A DNA stretch of 64,000 bases from Liquorilactobacillus hordei DSM 19519 (GCF_019443985.1 NZ_CP049303.1:1798001-1862000), one strand, 5' to 3'; positions 35,396-45,974 are shown, counted from the first letter of the stretch. The notes: generated by a model not told the origin, from the letters alone. Made by a program: numbers and translations.

Positions 35396-35677
35396 TTATT
35401 TTTTAGGAAAGCTAATTGCAGTCCCATATCCATGTAAGATTATATATTTTGGCCCCACACCTACACTAACTATTTCTGGGACAAAATGAACAGCCACAAT
35501 TCCATCACCATCTCTGGCAACTGTACGCTCAATTAATTTTGTCTTAACTTTTTCATATAAGTCATCAAAATTGTCAACATCATCAATTTCATCTGGTGTT
35601 AATGTCCGTTTAACCGTTGCATTAACAATTCCGACTATCATATGTGCTCGATTTATTTCTCCAGTTGTCAAAAACAT
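35396..35677 (-). CDS. YbjQ-like (UPF0145-like) protein
   Basis: 93 aa from the ATG at 35677, which follows AAGGAGG. MFLTTGEINRAHMIVGIVNA, a variable middle, then VAVHFVPEIV and YIILHGYGTAISF resemble the strand order of YbjQ proteins, which have a pentameric dodecin-like fold of unknown role. The middle is shorter than in YbjQ. Assignment is by pattern only. Convergent with the universal stress gene. Confidence 0.55.
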   Translation of the reverse strand: MFLTTGEINRAHMIVGIVNATVKRTLTPDEIDDVDNFDDLYEKVKTKLIERTVARDGDGIVAVHFVPEIVSVGVGPKYIILHGYGTAISFPKK

Positions 35678-35762
35678 CAAATATCCTCCTTCCCACAAAC
35701 TATATTAACTTTAGTTGAATCATAGTGATTCTGAGGTATAAATCATGGTAACTATAACATTA

Positions 35763-36008
35763 TTAAAGAAAAATTCGATAATTACGTTTTGTTATATTTA
35801 CTACCTCTTTTTTTGTGTTTTTTGAACTCATCTTAAGCAAATTTTTTAACATTCTCTCAAATTTCAAGTCATTTTCCAACTTAGAAAGGACTTCTTTATC
35901 TACTTTGATTACTAAATTTTCTCTTTTGCTAGGTACAGAAAAAGTCTTTGTTGTATCATCTTCGTCCAAAATGTTCGATTCAATTTCATGCATAAATTCT
36001 TTTTGCAT
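35763..36008 (-). CDS. Hypothetical protein, 81 aa
   Basis: ATG at 36008 with GGGGG seven bases upstream. Highly charged: an acidic start (EIESNILDEDDTTKTF), then basic helices (LKFERMLKNLLKMSSKNTKK) and an aromatic end. No signal peptide or membrane segment. I do not recognise it. The good ribosome site is the main support for coding. Confidence 0.55.
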   Translation of the reverse strand: MQKEFMHEIESNILDEDDTTKTFSVPSKRENLVIKVDKEVLSKLENDLKFERMLKNLLKMSSKNTKKEVVNITKRNYRIFL

Positions 36009-36099
36009 GCCAAATCCCCCTTTTTATACTCTAAGTTTACCCCTTATCTAGTAGTAATTCAAAAAACATGAAAACTAAGTGTTAACTCCAACCAATCTT

Positions 36100-37500
36100 T
36101 TATTTTATTAATTCATAGATTGCCTCAGCATATATTGCAGCTGCTTTCAGAATATCTTCAACTACCATATATTCATTTGCTTGATGCATCGTATCTGGGG
36201 TTCCTGGGAACATAGCTCCAAAAGCGACTCCTCGTTCCATCAAACGGCCATAAGTTCCACCTCCAACAACCATTCCATATCCCTTATTGCCTGTTTGACG
36301 TTCGTAGACACTCAACAAGGTTTTAACTAATGGATCTTCTGGCGAAACATAGTGTGGTTCTTGCATTTTACCTGTTGCATTAATTTGTGCACCCAGCTTA
36401 TCAGCCACCTTGATTAATGCCTCTTCAATCTGACTTGCACCGATACCTTTTGGAAAACGGAAATTTAAGGTTACTCGACCACCTTGAGCAGCTGCAAAGT
36501 TAAAAATTCCTGCATTCATAGTTAGATCACCCATAATTTCATCAGTAAAGTGTAAGTCGAAATTATCCATCCGCGAATCTTCATGCAGATAATCAGCTGC
36601 AAAATCAATAAACTGTTTAGCACCTGCCCCTAATTCGATTTGTTTTAAAAACAATGCAAGATATGTTCCTGCATTTTCACCATTTTTTGGCTCTTGAGCA
36701 TGGGCTGCTTTTCCTATAACGGATATTGCGATTCTTTCATCTTCTTCTACAGCCTCAACCTCAATTGGTTTATCATCTGCAAATTTATTAAGCAGCTCCT
36801 TAACTTTCTTTAGCTCAATTCCACTGATATGAGCAGTTGCATCACGTGGAACCATATTTTCACGTAAGCCTGCAGAGAAGTCCAGTAGTTTTGCATTTGC
36901 GCCGTTTCCACCTTGAAAATCAACATTAAAACTGACATTTCCTTTTTCACCATTGATCAAAGGGAAGAATGCATCTGGTGAAAATCCAAAATCAGGTAGT
37001 GGCATTTTCTCAAAATAATGTGTCATACATCTCCAGCCACTTTCTTCATCTGTTCCGATAATCATACGAACTTTTTTTCTAATTGGTAAGTTAAGCTCCT
37101 TGATAAGTTTTAAGCCATAGTATGCAGCCATCCCTGGACCCTTATCATCCGAAGAACCTCTTGCAAATAATTTACCGCCCTTAATGACTGGGCTAAAAGG
37201 ATCAGTATCCCACCCTTTTCCAGCTGGCATTACATCAACATGAGCTAAAATCCCCATTGTTTCAGCACCAGTTCCATATTCAAGATGGCCTACAATTCCA
37301 TCCAAATTAAGTACTTCAAATCCATCACGATTCCCAATTTCTAAAAACTTATCCAATGCTTCCCTTGGTCCAGGACCAAACGGTGCATTTTTTGATCCTC
37401 TTTTTTCATCTCGCACACTCTCGATTTTTAACATTTCAGTTAAGTCAGTTAATAATGCTTCTTTTCTTTTATCAATTTCTTTTTGCCAATCTACTTGCAT
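36100..37500 (-). CDS. pepV: Dipeptidase PepV
   Basis: M20 metallopeptidase of 466 aa that cleaves dipeptides with broad specificity, typical of lactobacilli. Zinc-site motifs: GILAHVDVMPAGKGW, ARGSSDDKGPGMAAYYG and MIIGTDEESGWRCMTHY, and the C-terminal His in GTPDTMHQANEY. A lid domain fills the middle. It stands alone with AAGGAGGAGAAG before the ATG. Confidence 0.95.
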   Translation of the reverse strand: MQVDWQKEIDKRKEALLTDLTEMLKIESVRDEKRGSKNAPFGPGPREALDKFLEIGNRDGFEVLNLDGIVGHLEYGTGAETMGILAHVDVMPAGKGWDTDPFSPVIKGGKLFARGSSDDKGPGMAAYYGLKLIKELNLPIRKKVRMIIGTDEESGWRCMTHYFEKMPLPDFGFSPDAFFPLINGEKGNVSFNVDFQGGNGANAKLLDFSAGLRENMVPRDATAHISGIELKKVKELLNKFADDKPIEVEAVEEDERIAISVIGKAAHAQEPKNGENAGTYLALFLKQIELGAGAKQFIDFAADYLHEDSRMDNFDLHFTDEIMGDLTMNAGIFNFAAAQGGRVTLNFRFPKGIGASQIEEALIKVADKLGAQINATGKMQEPHYVSPEDPLVKTLLSVYERQTGNKGYGMVVGGGTYGRLMERGVAFGAMFPGTPDTMHQANEYMVVEDILKAAAIYAEAIYELIK

Positions 37501-37637
37501 TGCTTCTCCTCCTTGTAATCTATACTATAGACTAATTTTATCATAGGATATCCAGATATCATTATTAAATAATACAAACAAAAAAATGATTTGCTGTATA
37601 ATGATATTAATATTTCTTTTCAGAGGAGAATTCGATT

Positions 37638-38492
37638 ATGCATGTGCTTAATAAAAATATCTTAAGTCAAATCATTACTGCTAGACCAGCTGAAAGCCAT
37701 AAAGGCAGTTATGGACGAGTATTGACCGTCGGCGGTAACACTCAATTTGGCGGTGCAATAATCATGGCAACTTCAGCAATTATTCATAGTGGTGCAGGAT
37801 TATCAACTTGTGCTACTTCATTAGACAACTTAACCGCACTTCACACTATTGTTCCCGAGGCAATGTTTATTCCTTTTGATTCTGAATACAAGTTAATTGA
37901 TGCAATCAGCAGTGCAGATATTATTCTTGTTGGACCAGGCCTTGGAGTTGATGAAAACGCCATAAGAATTTTACAAACTATTTTGCAACACGCCATTCCA
38001 CAACAACAACTAATTATCGATGGCTCTGCAATTACAATAATTGCAGACCATCATGAATTTTTTCCTCTTCTCAAAAAGTTACATCCAATTTTCACACCTC
38101 ATCAAATGGAATGGCAGCGACTAAGTGGCCTTAAAATTTCTGAACAAGATGATATAAAAAACACACTATATCAGCAACAACTCCAGGCCACAGTTGTTTT
38201 GAAAAAAAATCATACCACCATTTATCATCGAGATGGCTCAATTTCTCAGTTAGCAATTGGGGGGCCATACATGGCAACTGGAGGTATGGGTGATACACTT
38301 GCTGGCATTATTGCAGGGTTTCTTGCCCAGTTTAAACTAAAAAATTATGAGTATGTAGTCGATGCAGCAGTTTATGCTCATAGTGCAATTGCGGATGAAA
38401 TTAGTAAAGAGAAATACGTCGTTTTGCCTACTGATATCATTGCAGACATTCAAGTGTTTATGAAACGTTGGGTTGCACCTCATAATAAATAA
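37638..38492 (+). CDS. nnrD: NAD(P)H-hydrate dehydratase (ADP- or ATP-dependent)
   Basis: 284 aa, repairs hydrated NAD(P)H. Ribokinase-like fold: SHKGSYGRVLTVGGNTQFGG at the N-terminus, IDGSAITIIA in the middle, and the anion-hole GGMGDTLAGIIAGFL near residue 215. Only the dehydratase domain is present; the epimerase (NnrE) is not in this window. A GAGGAG site precedes the ATG; TATAAT near 37598 is a possible -10. Confidence 0.92.
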   Translation: MHVLNKNILSQIITARPAESHKGSYGRVLTVGGNTQFGGAIIMATSAIIHSGAGLSTCATSLDNLTALHTIVPEAMFIPFDSEYKLIDAISSADIILVGPGLGVDENAIRILQTILQHAIPQQQLIIDGSAITIIADHHEFFPLLKKLHPIFTPHQMEWQRLSGLKISEQDDIKNTLYQQQLQATVVLKKNHTTIYHRDGSISQLAIGGPYMATGGMGDTLAGIIAGFLAQFKLKNYEYVVDAAVYAHSAIADEISKEKYVVLPTDIIADIQVFMKRWVAPHNK

Positions 38493-38503
38493 CAATTCAA
38501 AAA

Positions 38504-38541
38504 AGAAACAGCAAGTATACATTAACTTCTGTTTCTTTTTC
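38504..38541 (+). terminator. Terminator after nnrD
   Basis: AGAAACAG/CTGTTTCT with a 17-base loop followed by TTTTCTC; an A run on the other side may let it serve the convergent rsuA gene too. Confidence 0.7.
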
Positions 38542-38613
38542 TCTCAATATTAGTTCAAATATACACTCATTGTAGAATATCTCTGTAGATCAGATTTAGA
38601 GCAATCACCAAAA

Positions 38614-39336
38614 CTAACGAATTGCTTCTTTTAAACATCGCAACTCATCCAAGGTCAATTCACGATACTTTCCAGCTTTAATCTTATCATCAAGCTTCAA
38701 GTTTCCCATTTGAATTCTTTTTAGTTCCAAAACCTTCATTGAAACTGCCCCAAACATTCGCTTAATCTGATGATATTTTCCTTCAGTAATAGTTATTTCT
38801 ATCTCTGCTTCGTTTTTTTCACTGTCAACAGTCAGTATTTTTAACAATGCCGGCTTTGTCGTTTCACCATTTTTCAATGTAATCCCAGTTGCAAAGATTT
38901 GAATCGTATCAGCTGTGATCTCCCCTGCCACCAGTGCTCGATAGATTTTTGAAACATGTTTTTTGGGTGCCAAGAGCTTGTGTGCAAACTCACCGTCATT
39001 CGTCAAAATTAATAATCCTGTTGTATCTTTATCTAGTCTTCCTACCGGAAATAAACCTTTTTGATTTATTTTTGCAACCAAATCTATAACTGTTTTTTGA
39101 GAATTATCCCTAGTAGCTGAAACTACATCTTTGGGCTTATTCATCATATAATACCTGTACTCTTGGTATGCTATCGACATCTTATTTACTTGTACATTGT
39201 CCAAATTTACATCGATTTGAAATTTTGTTTGTTTAATAATTTTCTGATTTACAGAAATCAGCCCATCTTTAATTAGTTTTTTTGCCTGTGATCGTGTTAT
39301 TCCATTTGAATCAGCAACAAATTTATCAAGTCTCAT
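38614..39336 (-). CDS. rsuA: RsuA-family 16S rRNA pseudouridine synthase
   Basis: 240 aa. N-terminal S4 RNA-binding domain (MRLDKFVADSNGITRSQAKK), then the catalytic GRLDKDTTGLLILTNDGEFA with the active Asp. RsuA makes a pseudouridine in helix 18 of 16S rRNA (516 in E. coli). Its ATG overlaps the stop of the flippase gene (same operon). Confidence 0.92.
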   Translation of the reverse strand: MRLDKFVADSNGITRSQAKKLIKDGLISVNQKIIKQTKFQIDVNLDNVQVNKMSIAYQEYRYYMMNKPKDVVSATRDNSQKTVIDLVAKINQKGLFPVGRLDKDTTGLLILTNDGEFAHKLLAPKKHVSKIYRALVAGEITADTIQIFATGITLKNGETTKPALLKILTVDSEKNEAEIEITITEGKYHQIKRMFGAVSMKVLELKRIQMGNLKLDDKIKAGKYRELTLDELRCLKEAIR

Positions 39337-41009
39337 TTTATTCTCAACTTCGATCTTAGTACTGCAGCTCGACTCCCCACTATTTTATCAGCAACTCTTG
39401 TTTTTAAAGTTAAATATACATAGGTTAATCCACCAGCAAATACCGCACACATTAATATTATAAATGCTGTTATCCGGTACTGGAGATTCAAGAATAGATC
39501 ACTTAACTGAATTACACCAAGTGCTACAACGAACACAATTAGTGAAAATAGTAGTAATTGATTAAATCTTCCGATAATTTTACGCATATCAACTTGTAAA
39601 CTGTAATAAAAATATCTGAGCATCAAGCAACTTGAGATTGTCATTCCCACACCAGTCGCCATCAGTGGTCCAAATGGACGAAAAAGCAAGATCAGTGGAA
39701 CTTGCAATACAACCTTAATTAGCAATCCAATTAAGAAAAATTTAATTGCCTTCATATTCTGATAAACGCCTTGTAGTAAAGAAGCTAAAACCATAAATAA
39801 TCCTATTGGTAGGGCTATATAGGCAGAGAAGCTCAATACATATACCCCTGTAAAATTATACTGATAGAAGACAACATACAATGGTTTAGCTACTGCAGCC
39901 ATTCCTAAAGAACAAGGTAACATCACAAAGAAGAACAATTCAACAGCATCAGCTAATTGAACTGCAGTCTGCTCGTTATTGTGCTTTGAATATGCCTGCG
40001 CAAGCAGCGGAATTGCCGTAGCAGCCATTGCTGAAGCTAAGGAAATAATAATCATTATCAACTTATTTGAGTTACCAGCAAAAATTGTATACAGATCATT
40101 GATTGCAGTTACCCCATAATTAGTAAAATGCAACATAGTTTGCTTAAAAGTAAATTGATCAATTAAATTGTATACGGTGGTTGAAATACTGATAACAACA
40201 AAAGGAATTGCTTCCATCAACAGAGTCTTTATCACTTGTGCATCTGAAATATCCAGCTTATTTGCACTCTGCTCTGCTAATATAGCAAATTCATCTTTTT
40301 TCTTAAAATAAAACCATGCCAGAAATAACAGCCCTGCAATTGCACCTATAAAAGCGGCAAATGTCGATTGAACCACCCCAGAAACATAACTTCCGTGGAT
40401 AATCTTCATAATTATAAATGTAGTTCCCAGCATATATATAATTCTTGCAATTTGTTCAACCAACTGTGACATCGCAGATGGAAACATGTCCTGATACCCC
40501 TGAAAGAAACCTCTAGTTAAACTCATTGTTGGGATAATCGTTAAGGCAATTGCAAGCGAACGATATACAGGAATAACGTTCTTATCGTTCTGTGATAAAA
40601 ATGGTGCAACAAACCACATTATAATTGCTGAGATAATACCTAATCCTAGCATTATTAACAATAATTTTTTGTATAGTCTTTGGCCTAATGCATATTCATT
40701 TTGACCATTATAATTGGATATTTGCTTAGAAACAGCAGATGGAATTCCAGCAATGGAAATCATTAAAAAGACACTATATACAGTATATCCCTGTGTATAT
40801 AAGTTATTAGCTGCTAAGTTATCTTTACCAAACCACGCATACCATGGAATAATATAAAGTGCACCTAATATTCTGGAGAAAATACTTCCCATTGTCATCC
40901 AAGCTGAACCGCGTAGCATTTTTGCTTTTGCAGTTTCATTTTTCTTCTTTAGAATTTTCTCACTCTCAGCCTTAAAATAATCTGATTCGTTAAGTGACCT
41001 ATTTGCCAT
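39333..41009 (-). CDS. MurJ-type lipid II flippase / YtgP polysaccharide exporter family
   Basis: 558 aa MOP-superfamily protein with about 14 hydrophobic helices and a cytoplasmic N-terminal stretch (first ~35 residues). The segment GSIFSRILGALYIIPWYAWFG and ITMSLTRGFFQGYQDMFPSAM-type region match YtgP, which flips lipid II in Bacillus. It is coupled to rsuA by overlap. Confidence 0.88.
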   Translation of the reverse strand: MANRSLNESDYFKAESEKILKKKNETAKAKMLRGSAWMTMGSIFSRILGALYIIPWYAWFGKDNLAANNLYTQGYTVYSVFLMISIAGIPSAVSKQISNYNGQNEYALGQRLYKKLLLIMLGLGIISAIIMWFVAPFLSQNDKNVIPVYRSLAIALTIIPTMSLTRGFFQGYQDMFPSAMSQLVEQIARIIYMLGTTFIIMKIIHGSYVSGVVQSTFAAFIGAIAGLLFLAWFYFKKKDEFAILAEQSANKLDISDAQVIKTLLMEAIPFVVISISTTVYNLIDQFTFKQTMLHFTNYGVTAINDLYTIFAGNSNKLIMIIISLASAMAATAIPLLAQAYSKHNNEQTAVQLADAVELFFFVMLPCSLGMAAVAKPLYVVFYQYNFTGVYVLSFSAYIALPIGLFMVLASLLQGVYQNMKAIKFFLIGLLIKVVLQVPLILLFRPFGPLMATGVGMTISSCLMLRYFYYSLQVDMRKIIGRFNQLLLFSLIVFVVALGVIQLSDLFLNLQYRITAFIILMCAVFAGGLTYVYLTLKTRVADKIVGSRAAVLRSKLRIK

Positions 41010-41120
41010 TTACTTGCCTACCTTTTCCTAAATCACTCTGTTATTTTATACTGATTTCATTACAGTTGCAACGTTAGTTATAATAATTTAATCAATGATA
41101 ACTAATTCACTTAACATAAC

Positions 41121-41162
41121 AAAAAAAGCTGTGACATAATTACGCCCTGCCACAACTTTTTT
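41121..41162 (-). terminator. Terminator after leuS
   Basis: Minus strand AAAAAGTTGTGGCA/TGTCACAGCTTTTTTT with an 11-base loop; strong. Confidence 0.88.
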
Positions 41163-41165
41163 CTA

Positions 41166-43580
41166 TTATTTCACAACAATATTTACTAATTTTCCTGGAA
41201 CTACAATAACTCTCACAATATCTTTTTCAGTAATTTCTTTTTTTATTTTCTCGTCTTCTAATGCTATTTTCTTCAAATCATCTTTTGAAACTTGTTTTGA
41301 TACATTTAAATGCTGCCGAACCTTACCATTTACCTGTAAAACAACTTCAACAGTATCTTCAACTAATTTGCTTTCATCAAAAGTTGGCCATTTTTCATAT
41401 GTGATCGAGCCTACATGTCCAAGTTTTGTCCATAATTCTTCTGCGATATGTGGCACAATTGGTGAAATCATTTTTACAAAACCTTCAATATAGTCTAGTG
41501 GTAATGCATCAACTTTATATGCTTCATTAACGAAAACCATTAACTGTGAAATTGCAGTATTAAAATGAAGTGCAGCATAGTCTTCAGTAACTTTTTTTAC
41601 TGTTTGATTATAGATAAAATCAAGTTTATTGTCATTTAAAGTCGTAATACGATCTCTTAAATGATTATTTTCATCAACGATTAAACGCCAAATTCTATTA
41701 ATAAACTTATTTGCACCATTCAATCCTTCGGTACTCCATGCAATTGATGCATCTAGTGGTCCCATAAACATCTCGTAAAGTCTGAGAGTATCTGCACCAT
41801 ATTCGACAACGATATCATCAGGATTTACAACGTTACCCTTTGATTTTGACATTTTCTCATGATTGTCGCCCAAAATCATCCCTTGGTTAACTAATTTTTG
41901 GAATGGTTCTTTGGTTGGAACTACACCAATATCATACAAGAATTTATGCCAGAACCGTGCATAAAGTAAATGTAAAACGGCATGTTCAGCTCCACCCACA
42001 TATAAATCGACTGGCATCCATTTTTCTAATTTAGCAGGATCGGCAACTCTTCCTTGATTATGTGGATCCACATAACGCAAGAAATACCATGAACTCCCTG
42101 CCCATTGTGGCATTGTATTTGTTTCACGATGACCTTTTCTTCCATTTTTATCAACTACATTTACCCAGTCATCTAGATTAGCCAAAGGACTTTCACCTGT
42201 CCCAGATGGTTTAATATCAGTTGCCTTAGGTAAACGTAAAGGAAGCTCGTCTTCAGGTACCAGCGTTGTTTCACCATCTTCCCAGTGAATAACAGGAATT
42301 GGCTCTCCCCAATAACGTTGTCTTGAGAATAACCAATCACGCAGACGATAGTTTACTTTCTTATCTCCAACTTTTTTTTCACGCATCCAGTCAGTAATCT
42401 TATCAATGGCTTGCTTTTTATCTAACCCATTCAGAAAATCTGAGTTTATATGAACTCCATCGCCCGTATATGCTTCTTTTGAAATATCTCCACCTTCAAT
42501 TACTGGGATAATCGGTAATCCAAATTTAGAAGCAAATTCATAATCTCGATCATCATGTGCTGGAACAACCATAACTGCTCCAGTTCCATATGAAGCTAAA
42601 ACATAATCCGCAATCCAGACCTGAACTTTTTTGCCGTTTACCGGATTAATTACATAGGCACCAGTAAAGACACCAGTCTTCCCTTTGGCTAAATCAGTTC
42701 TCTCTAAATCAGATTTATGTGCAACCTCTTCGATATACGCGTCAACAGCGTCTTTATATTCTGGTGTCGTTATCTCTTTAACTAGTTCTAGCTCTGGCGC
42801 AAGAACCATTGCAGAAGCACCAAAAATAGTATCTGGTCTAGTTGAGAAAACTTCAATTTGCTGATTATCAAATCCTGCAACTTTAAATTTGATGCTCGCA
42901 CCAATTGAGCGACCAATCCAATTGCGTTGTTGTTCTTTAATATTCTCTGGCCAATCAAGATCATCTAAGTCTTCAATTAAACGGTCTGCATATGCTGTAA
43001 TTTTTAAAACCCATTGTCTCATAGGTTTGCGAATTACTGGAAATCCGCCACGTTCTGTTTTGCCATCAATCACTTCTTCGTTAGCAACTACAGTTCCTAG
43101 ATCAGGACTCCAATTAACTGCAACCTCATCTTCATAGGCTAGACCTTTTTCATAAAGTTTTTCAAAAATCCATTGTGTCCATTTATAGTATGAAGGATCT
43201 GTAGTATTAATTTCTCGTTCCCAATCATAAGACAATCCTAATGATTTAATTTGTCTTCTAAAATTGTTAATATTCTCTTTTGTAAATTCCTTTGGTGAAT
43301 GGCCTGTATTTAACGCATATTGTTCTGCTGGTAATCCAAATGCATCCCAACCCATTGGATGGAGAACATTAAACCCTTGCATCCTTTTCATTCTGGCAAT
43401 AATATCTGTTGCTGTATATCCCTCAGGGTGTCCAACATGCAGTCCTTGACCAGAAGGATAAGGGAACATATCCAAAGCATAATAATTAGCCTTAGACTCA
43501 TCCTCTGTTGTTTTAAAGGTTTTATGTTCTTCCCAATAATGTTGCCATTTTTTTTCAATTTCTTTATGATTATATGCCAA
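41166..43580 (-). CDS. leuS: Leucine-tRNA ligase, TTG start
   Basis: 804 aa class I synthetase. HIGH-type motif is [17 protein letters not shown] and KMSKS is KMSKSKGN; the CP1 editing domain lies between. I set the start at TTG 43580 ([16 protein letters not shown]), eight bases after AAAGGATGG; this gives 804 aa like Bacillus LeuRS, while an ATG four codons earlier lies within the ribosome site. Controlled by a leucine T-box. The tRNA-Leu(TAA) substrate is at 46472-46557. Confidence 0.96.
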   Translation of the reverse strand: MAYNHKEIEKKWQHYWEEHKTFKTTEDESKANYYALDMFPYPSGQGLHVGHPEGYTATDIIARMKRMQGFNVLHPMGWDAFGLPAEQYALNTGHSPKEFTKENINNFRRQIKSLGLSYDWEREINTTDPSYYKWTQWIFEKLYEKGLAYEDEVAVNWSPDLGTVVANEEVIDGKTERGGFPVIRKPMRQWVLKITAYADRLIEDLDDLDWPENIKEQQRNWIGRSIGASIKFKVAGFDNQQIEVFSTRPDTIFGASAMVLAPELELVKEITTPEYKDAVDAYIEEVAHKSDLERTDLAKGKTGVFTGAYVINPVNGKKVQVWIADYVLASYGTGAVMVVPAHDDRDYEFASKFGLPIIPVIEGGDISKEAYTGDGVHINSDFLNGLDKKQAIDKITDWMREKKVGDKKVNYRLRDWLFSRQRYWGEPIPVIHWEDGETTLVPEDELPLRLPKATDIKPSGTGESPLANLDDWVNVVDKNGRKGHRETNTMPQWAGSSWYFLRYVDPHNQGRVADPAKLEKWMPVDLYVGGAEHAVLHLLYARFWHKFLYDIGVVPTKEPFQKLVNQGMILGDNHEKMSKSKGNVVNPDDIVVEYGADTLRLYEMFMGPLDASIAWSTEGLNGANKFINRIWRLIVDENNHLRDRITTLNDNKLDFIYNQTVKKVTEDYAALHFNTAISQLMVFVNEAYKVDALPLDYIEGFVKMISPIVPHIAEELWTKLGHVGSITYEKWPTFDESKLVEDTVEVVLQVNGKVRQHLNVSKQVSKDDLKKIALEDEKIKKEITEKDIVRVIVVPGKLVNIVVK

Positions 43581-43609
43581 TTTGAAAACCATCCTTTTTT
43601 ATTTTTTAA

Positions 43610-43866
43610 AACAAAAAGTCCTACACAAACTCAAACAGAGTTCTGTATAGGACGAATGCAATCGCGGTACCACCTAATTTCCGGCAATTGAGAATGCCGA
43701 CACTTAATCTCATAACGGGAAGTACCGTTCTTGCCTACTAAAAAATCATTCATTCAACAAGAAATTCAAAGGTGAGTTCACTATCTCCCTAGTATGCGTT
43801 AACACCAACCACGCACTCTCTTGAACAAGAAAAATAACTACTAATCCTTCTCAACACAATAATATT
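43610..43866 (-). promoter_or_regulatory. T-box riboswitch of leuS
   Basis: Minus strand: the T-box AGGTGGTACCGCG (43663-43675) before the terminator GTCCTATACAGAACTC/GAGTTTGTGTAGGAC plus T run (43610-43653). In stem I, GTGAACTCACC (around 43772) carries CTC, a leucine codon, as the likely specifier. Uncharged tRNA-Leu would favour the antiterminator. Confidence 0.93.
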
Positions 43867-43872
43867 TAGTCA

Positions 43873-43901
43873 ATTCTATCAAACAAAATATTAAAAATCA
43901 A
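43873..43901 (-). promoter_or_regulatory. Promoter of the leuS T-box transcript
   Basis: TTGATT, 17-base spacer, TAGAAT on the minus strand, 12 bases after the metK stop. No terminator separates metK from it. Confidence 0.78.
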
Positions 43902-43913
43902 GACAGATTCACA

Positions 43914-45104
43914 TTAGATATTTAGTTTAGCTTTTAGTGCTTCTACCTTATCTGTTTTTTCCCAAGGTAGGTCAATATCAGTACGACCAAAGTGACCATA
44001 TGCAGCTGTTTGTTCATAAATTGGTCGCTTTAAATCCAACATTTCAATAATACCCGCAGGACGCAAATCAAAAACATCTCTAATCGCCTTAACAAGCAAA
44101 CTATCTTCTACCTTTGAAGTTCCATAAGTATTTACAGAAACTGAAACTGGTTGAGCGACACCAATAGCATAAGCTAACTGAACTTCAACCTGTGAAGCTA
44201 TCTTAGCAGCTACAATGTTCTTAGCAATATAACGTGCCGCATAACTAGCGGATCGATCAACCTTAGTAGCGTCTTTACCAGAAAAAGCACCACCACCATG
44301 ATGAGCATAACCACCATATGTGTCTACGATAATCTTACGCCCAGTCAAACCTGCATCACCTTGTGGTCCACCAATCACAAAACGTCCAGTAGGATTAACA
44401 AAATATTTTGTTTCATCATCAAGTAATTCACTTGGAATAACAGTTTTTATTACTTTTTCAATTACATCTGTTCTAATAGTTTCTAGACTTACATTGTCAG
44501 TATGCTGAGTTGAAACGACAACGGTATCAACTCTGACAGGCACATTTTCTTCATCGTATTCCACTGTGACTTGTGCTTTTGCATCAGGGCCCAAATAATC
44601 CAAAATTCTATCTTTACGAATTTCTGCAATTTTTCGCATTAGGCGATGACTTAGTGAAATAGGAAGTGGCATTAGTTCTGGTGTTTCATCAATGGCATAA
44701 CCAAACATCATGCCTTGATCACCTGCTCCAATTTGATCTAATGGGTCAACATCACCATTCCTTGTTTCCAATGATGCATCGACTCCTTGTGCGATATCAG
44801 GTGACTGTTCATCAATAGCAGTCATAACTGCACAATTATCACCATCAAAGCCATACTTACCACCAGTGTATCCAATTTTCTTGATAGTTTCACGAACAAC
44901 TTTTTGAATATCAATATAAGCTGTTGTTGATACCTCTCCTACAACTACTACCAAGCCTGTTGTAACTGTCGTTTCGCAGGCAACACGCGAATTTGGATCC
45001 TTTTCAAGCAAAGCATCTAAAATAGCATCACTTATTTGATCGGCTATCTTATCAGGATGGCCTTCTGAAACTGATTCTGAAGTAAACAAATGTCTTTCTG
45101 ACAC
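43914..45104 (-). CDS. metK: S-adenosylmethionine synthetase, GTG start
   Basis: 396 aa from the GTG at 45104 ([19 protein letters not shown]). ATP loop [12 protein letters not shown] and the [16 protein letters not shown] segment are intact. The upstream in-frame codons belong to the riboswitch. Its GGGGG ribosome site is the switching element of the SAM-III riboswitch, so excess SAM shuts off translation. It links to the sulfur amino-acid operon at 55-64 kb by metabolism. Confidence 0.97.
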   Translation of the reverse strand: MSERHLFTSESVSEGHPDKIADQISDAILDALLEKDPNSRVACETTVTTGLVVVVGEVSTTAYIDIQKVVRETIKKIGYTGGKYGFDGDNCAVMTAIDEQSPDIAQGVDASLETRNGDVDPLDQIGAGDQGMMFGYAIDETPELMPLPISLSHRLMRKIAEIRKDRILDYLGPDAKAQVTVEYDEENVPVRVDTVVVSTQHTDNVSLETIRTDVIEKVIKTVIPSELLDDETKYFVNPTGRFVIGGPQGDAGLTGRKIIVDTYGGYAHHGGGAFSGKDATKVDRSASYAARYIAKNIVAAKIASQVEVQLAYAIGVAQPVSVSVNTYGTSKVEDSLLVKAIRDVFDLRPAGIIEMLDLKRPIYEQTAAYGHFGRTDIDLPWEKTDKVEALKAKLNI

Positions 45105-45107
45105 AAT

Positions 45108-45172
45108 AATTCCCCCATTACAATATTTTTGGTTACAAGGCAGCTTCACATTACTGAATCCTTTCGGGAATA
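45108..45172 (-). promoter_or_regulatory. SMK-box (SAM-III) riboswitch of metK
   Basis: Minus strand ATTCCCGAAAGGAT (near 45172-45159), then GCTGCCTTGTAACC and GGGGGAAT at the ribosome site. These match the Enterococcus SMK box: the CCC of the first segment pairs with the GGGG of the Shine-Dalgarno when SAM binds. Translational control; characteristic of Lactobacillales. Confidence 0.95.
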
Positions 45173-45200
45173 TGCTGTAACATTTATCATTCTATCACAA

Positions 45201-45229
45201 TTATTATTTTAATGGCTATTTTCTTTCAA
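45201..45229 (-). promoter_or_regulatory. Promoter of metK
   Basis: TTGAAA, 17-base spacer, TAATAA on the minus strand, about 20 bases before the riboswitch. Confidence 0.65.
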
Positions 45230-45237
45230 CCATCATC

Positions 45238-45266
45238 AAAAAAAGCCTTCTCTTTAGAGAAGACTT
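45238..45266 (-). terminator. Terminator of the rRNA-tRNA operon
   Basis: Minus strand AAGTCTTCTC/GAGAAGGCTT with four-base loop TAAA and seven T; follows the last tRNA-Asp. Confidence 0.88.
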
Positions 45267-45288
45267 CTACATTAATAAATATTATTCA

Positions 45289-45362
45289 CGGTCCTAGACG
45301 GATTCGAACCGACGATCTCCTGCGTGACAGGCAGGCGTGATAAACCCCTACACCATAGGACC
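45289..45362 (-). tRNA. tRNA-Asp(GTC), terminal copy
   Basis: Cloverleaf starts GGTCCTATGGTG; anticodon loop CTGTCAC between CCTGC and GCAGG; discriminator G. No CCA encoded. Part of a duplicated fMet-Asp pair (other copy 45815-45964), with three base differences. Confidence 0.95.
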
Positions 45363-45364
45363 AA

Positions 45365-45438
<74 letters not shown>

Positions 45439-45447
45439 ATATTAAAA

Positions 45448-45519
45448 TGACCCGTACGGGATTTGAACCCATGATACCGCCGTGAAAGGGCGGTGTCTTA
45501 ACCACTTGACCAACGGGTC
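45448..45519 (-). tRNA. tRNA-Glu(TTC)
   Basis: Starts GACCCGTTGGTC; anticodon loop CTTTCAC between CCGCC and GGCGG; discriminator A. Confidence 0.95.
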
Positions 45520-45526
45520 AAAAAAA

Positions 45527-45614
45527 CGGAGAAGGAGGGATTTGAACCCTCGCGCCGCTTTCGCGACCTACACCCTTAGCAGGGGCGCCTCTTCAGCCAC
45601 TTGAGTACTTCTCC
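45527..45614 (-). tRNA. tRNA-Ser(GCT)
   Basis: Starts GGAGAAGTACTC; anticodon loop CTGCTAA; long variable arm; discriminator G. Confidence 0.95.
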
Positions 45615-45628
45615 ATGAAAATATAATA

Positions 45629-45699
45629 AGCGGGTGACGAGAATCGAACTCGCGACAACAGCTTGGAAGGCTGTGGTTTTACCACTAAACTACACCCGC
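45629..45699 (-). tRNA. tRNA-Gly(TCC)
   Basis: Starts GCGGGTGTAGTT; anticodon loop CTTCCAA; discriminator T. Confidence 0.95.
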
Positions 45700-45709
45700 A
45701 TAAATCTTA

Positions 45710-45782
45710 TGGCGCGGGACAGAATCGAACTGCCGACACATGGAGCTTCAATCCATTGCTCTACCAACTGAGCTACCGAGCC
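45710..45782 (-). tRNA. tRNA-Phe(GAA), one acceptor-stem mismatch
   Basis: Starts GGCTCGGTAGCTC; anticodon loop TTGAAGC. The 3' arm reads CCGCGCC, so position 4-69 is a U-C mismatch (GAGCC would pair). Position 37 is G. Confidence 0.93.
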
Positions 45783-45814
45783 ATAAACTATTCTATTTAA
45801 TAATAATTGTATCA

Positions 45815-45888
45815 CGGTCCTAGACGGATTTGAACCGACGATCTCCTGCGTGACAGGCAGGCGTGATAGACCCCTACACTATAGGACC
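45815..45888 (-). tRNA. tRNA-Asp(GTC), internal copy
   Basis: Same as the 45289 copy except three bases, starts GGTCCTATAGTG; anticodon loop CTGTCAC; discriminator G. Confidence 0.95.
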
Positions 45889-45890
45889 AA

Positions 45891-45964
<74 letters not shown>

Positions 45965-45974
45965 ATATTAAAAA

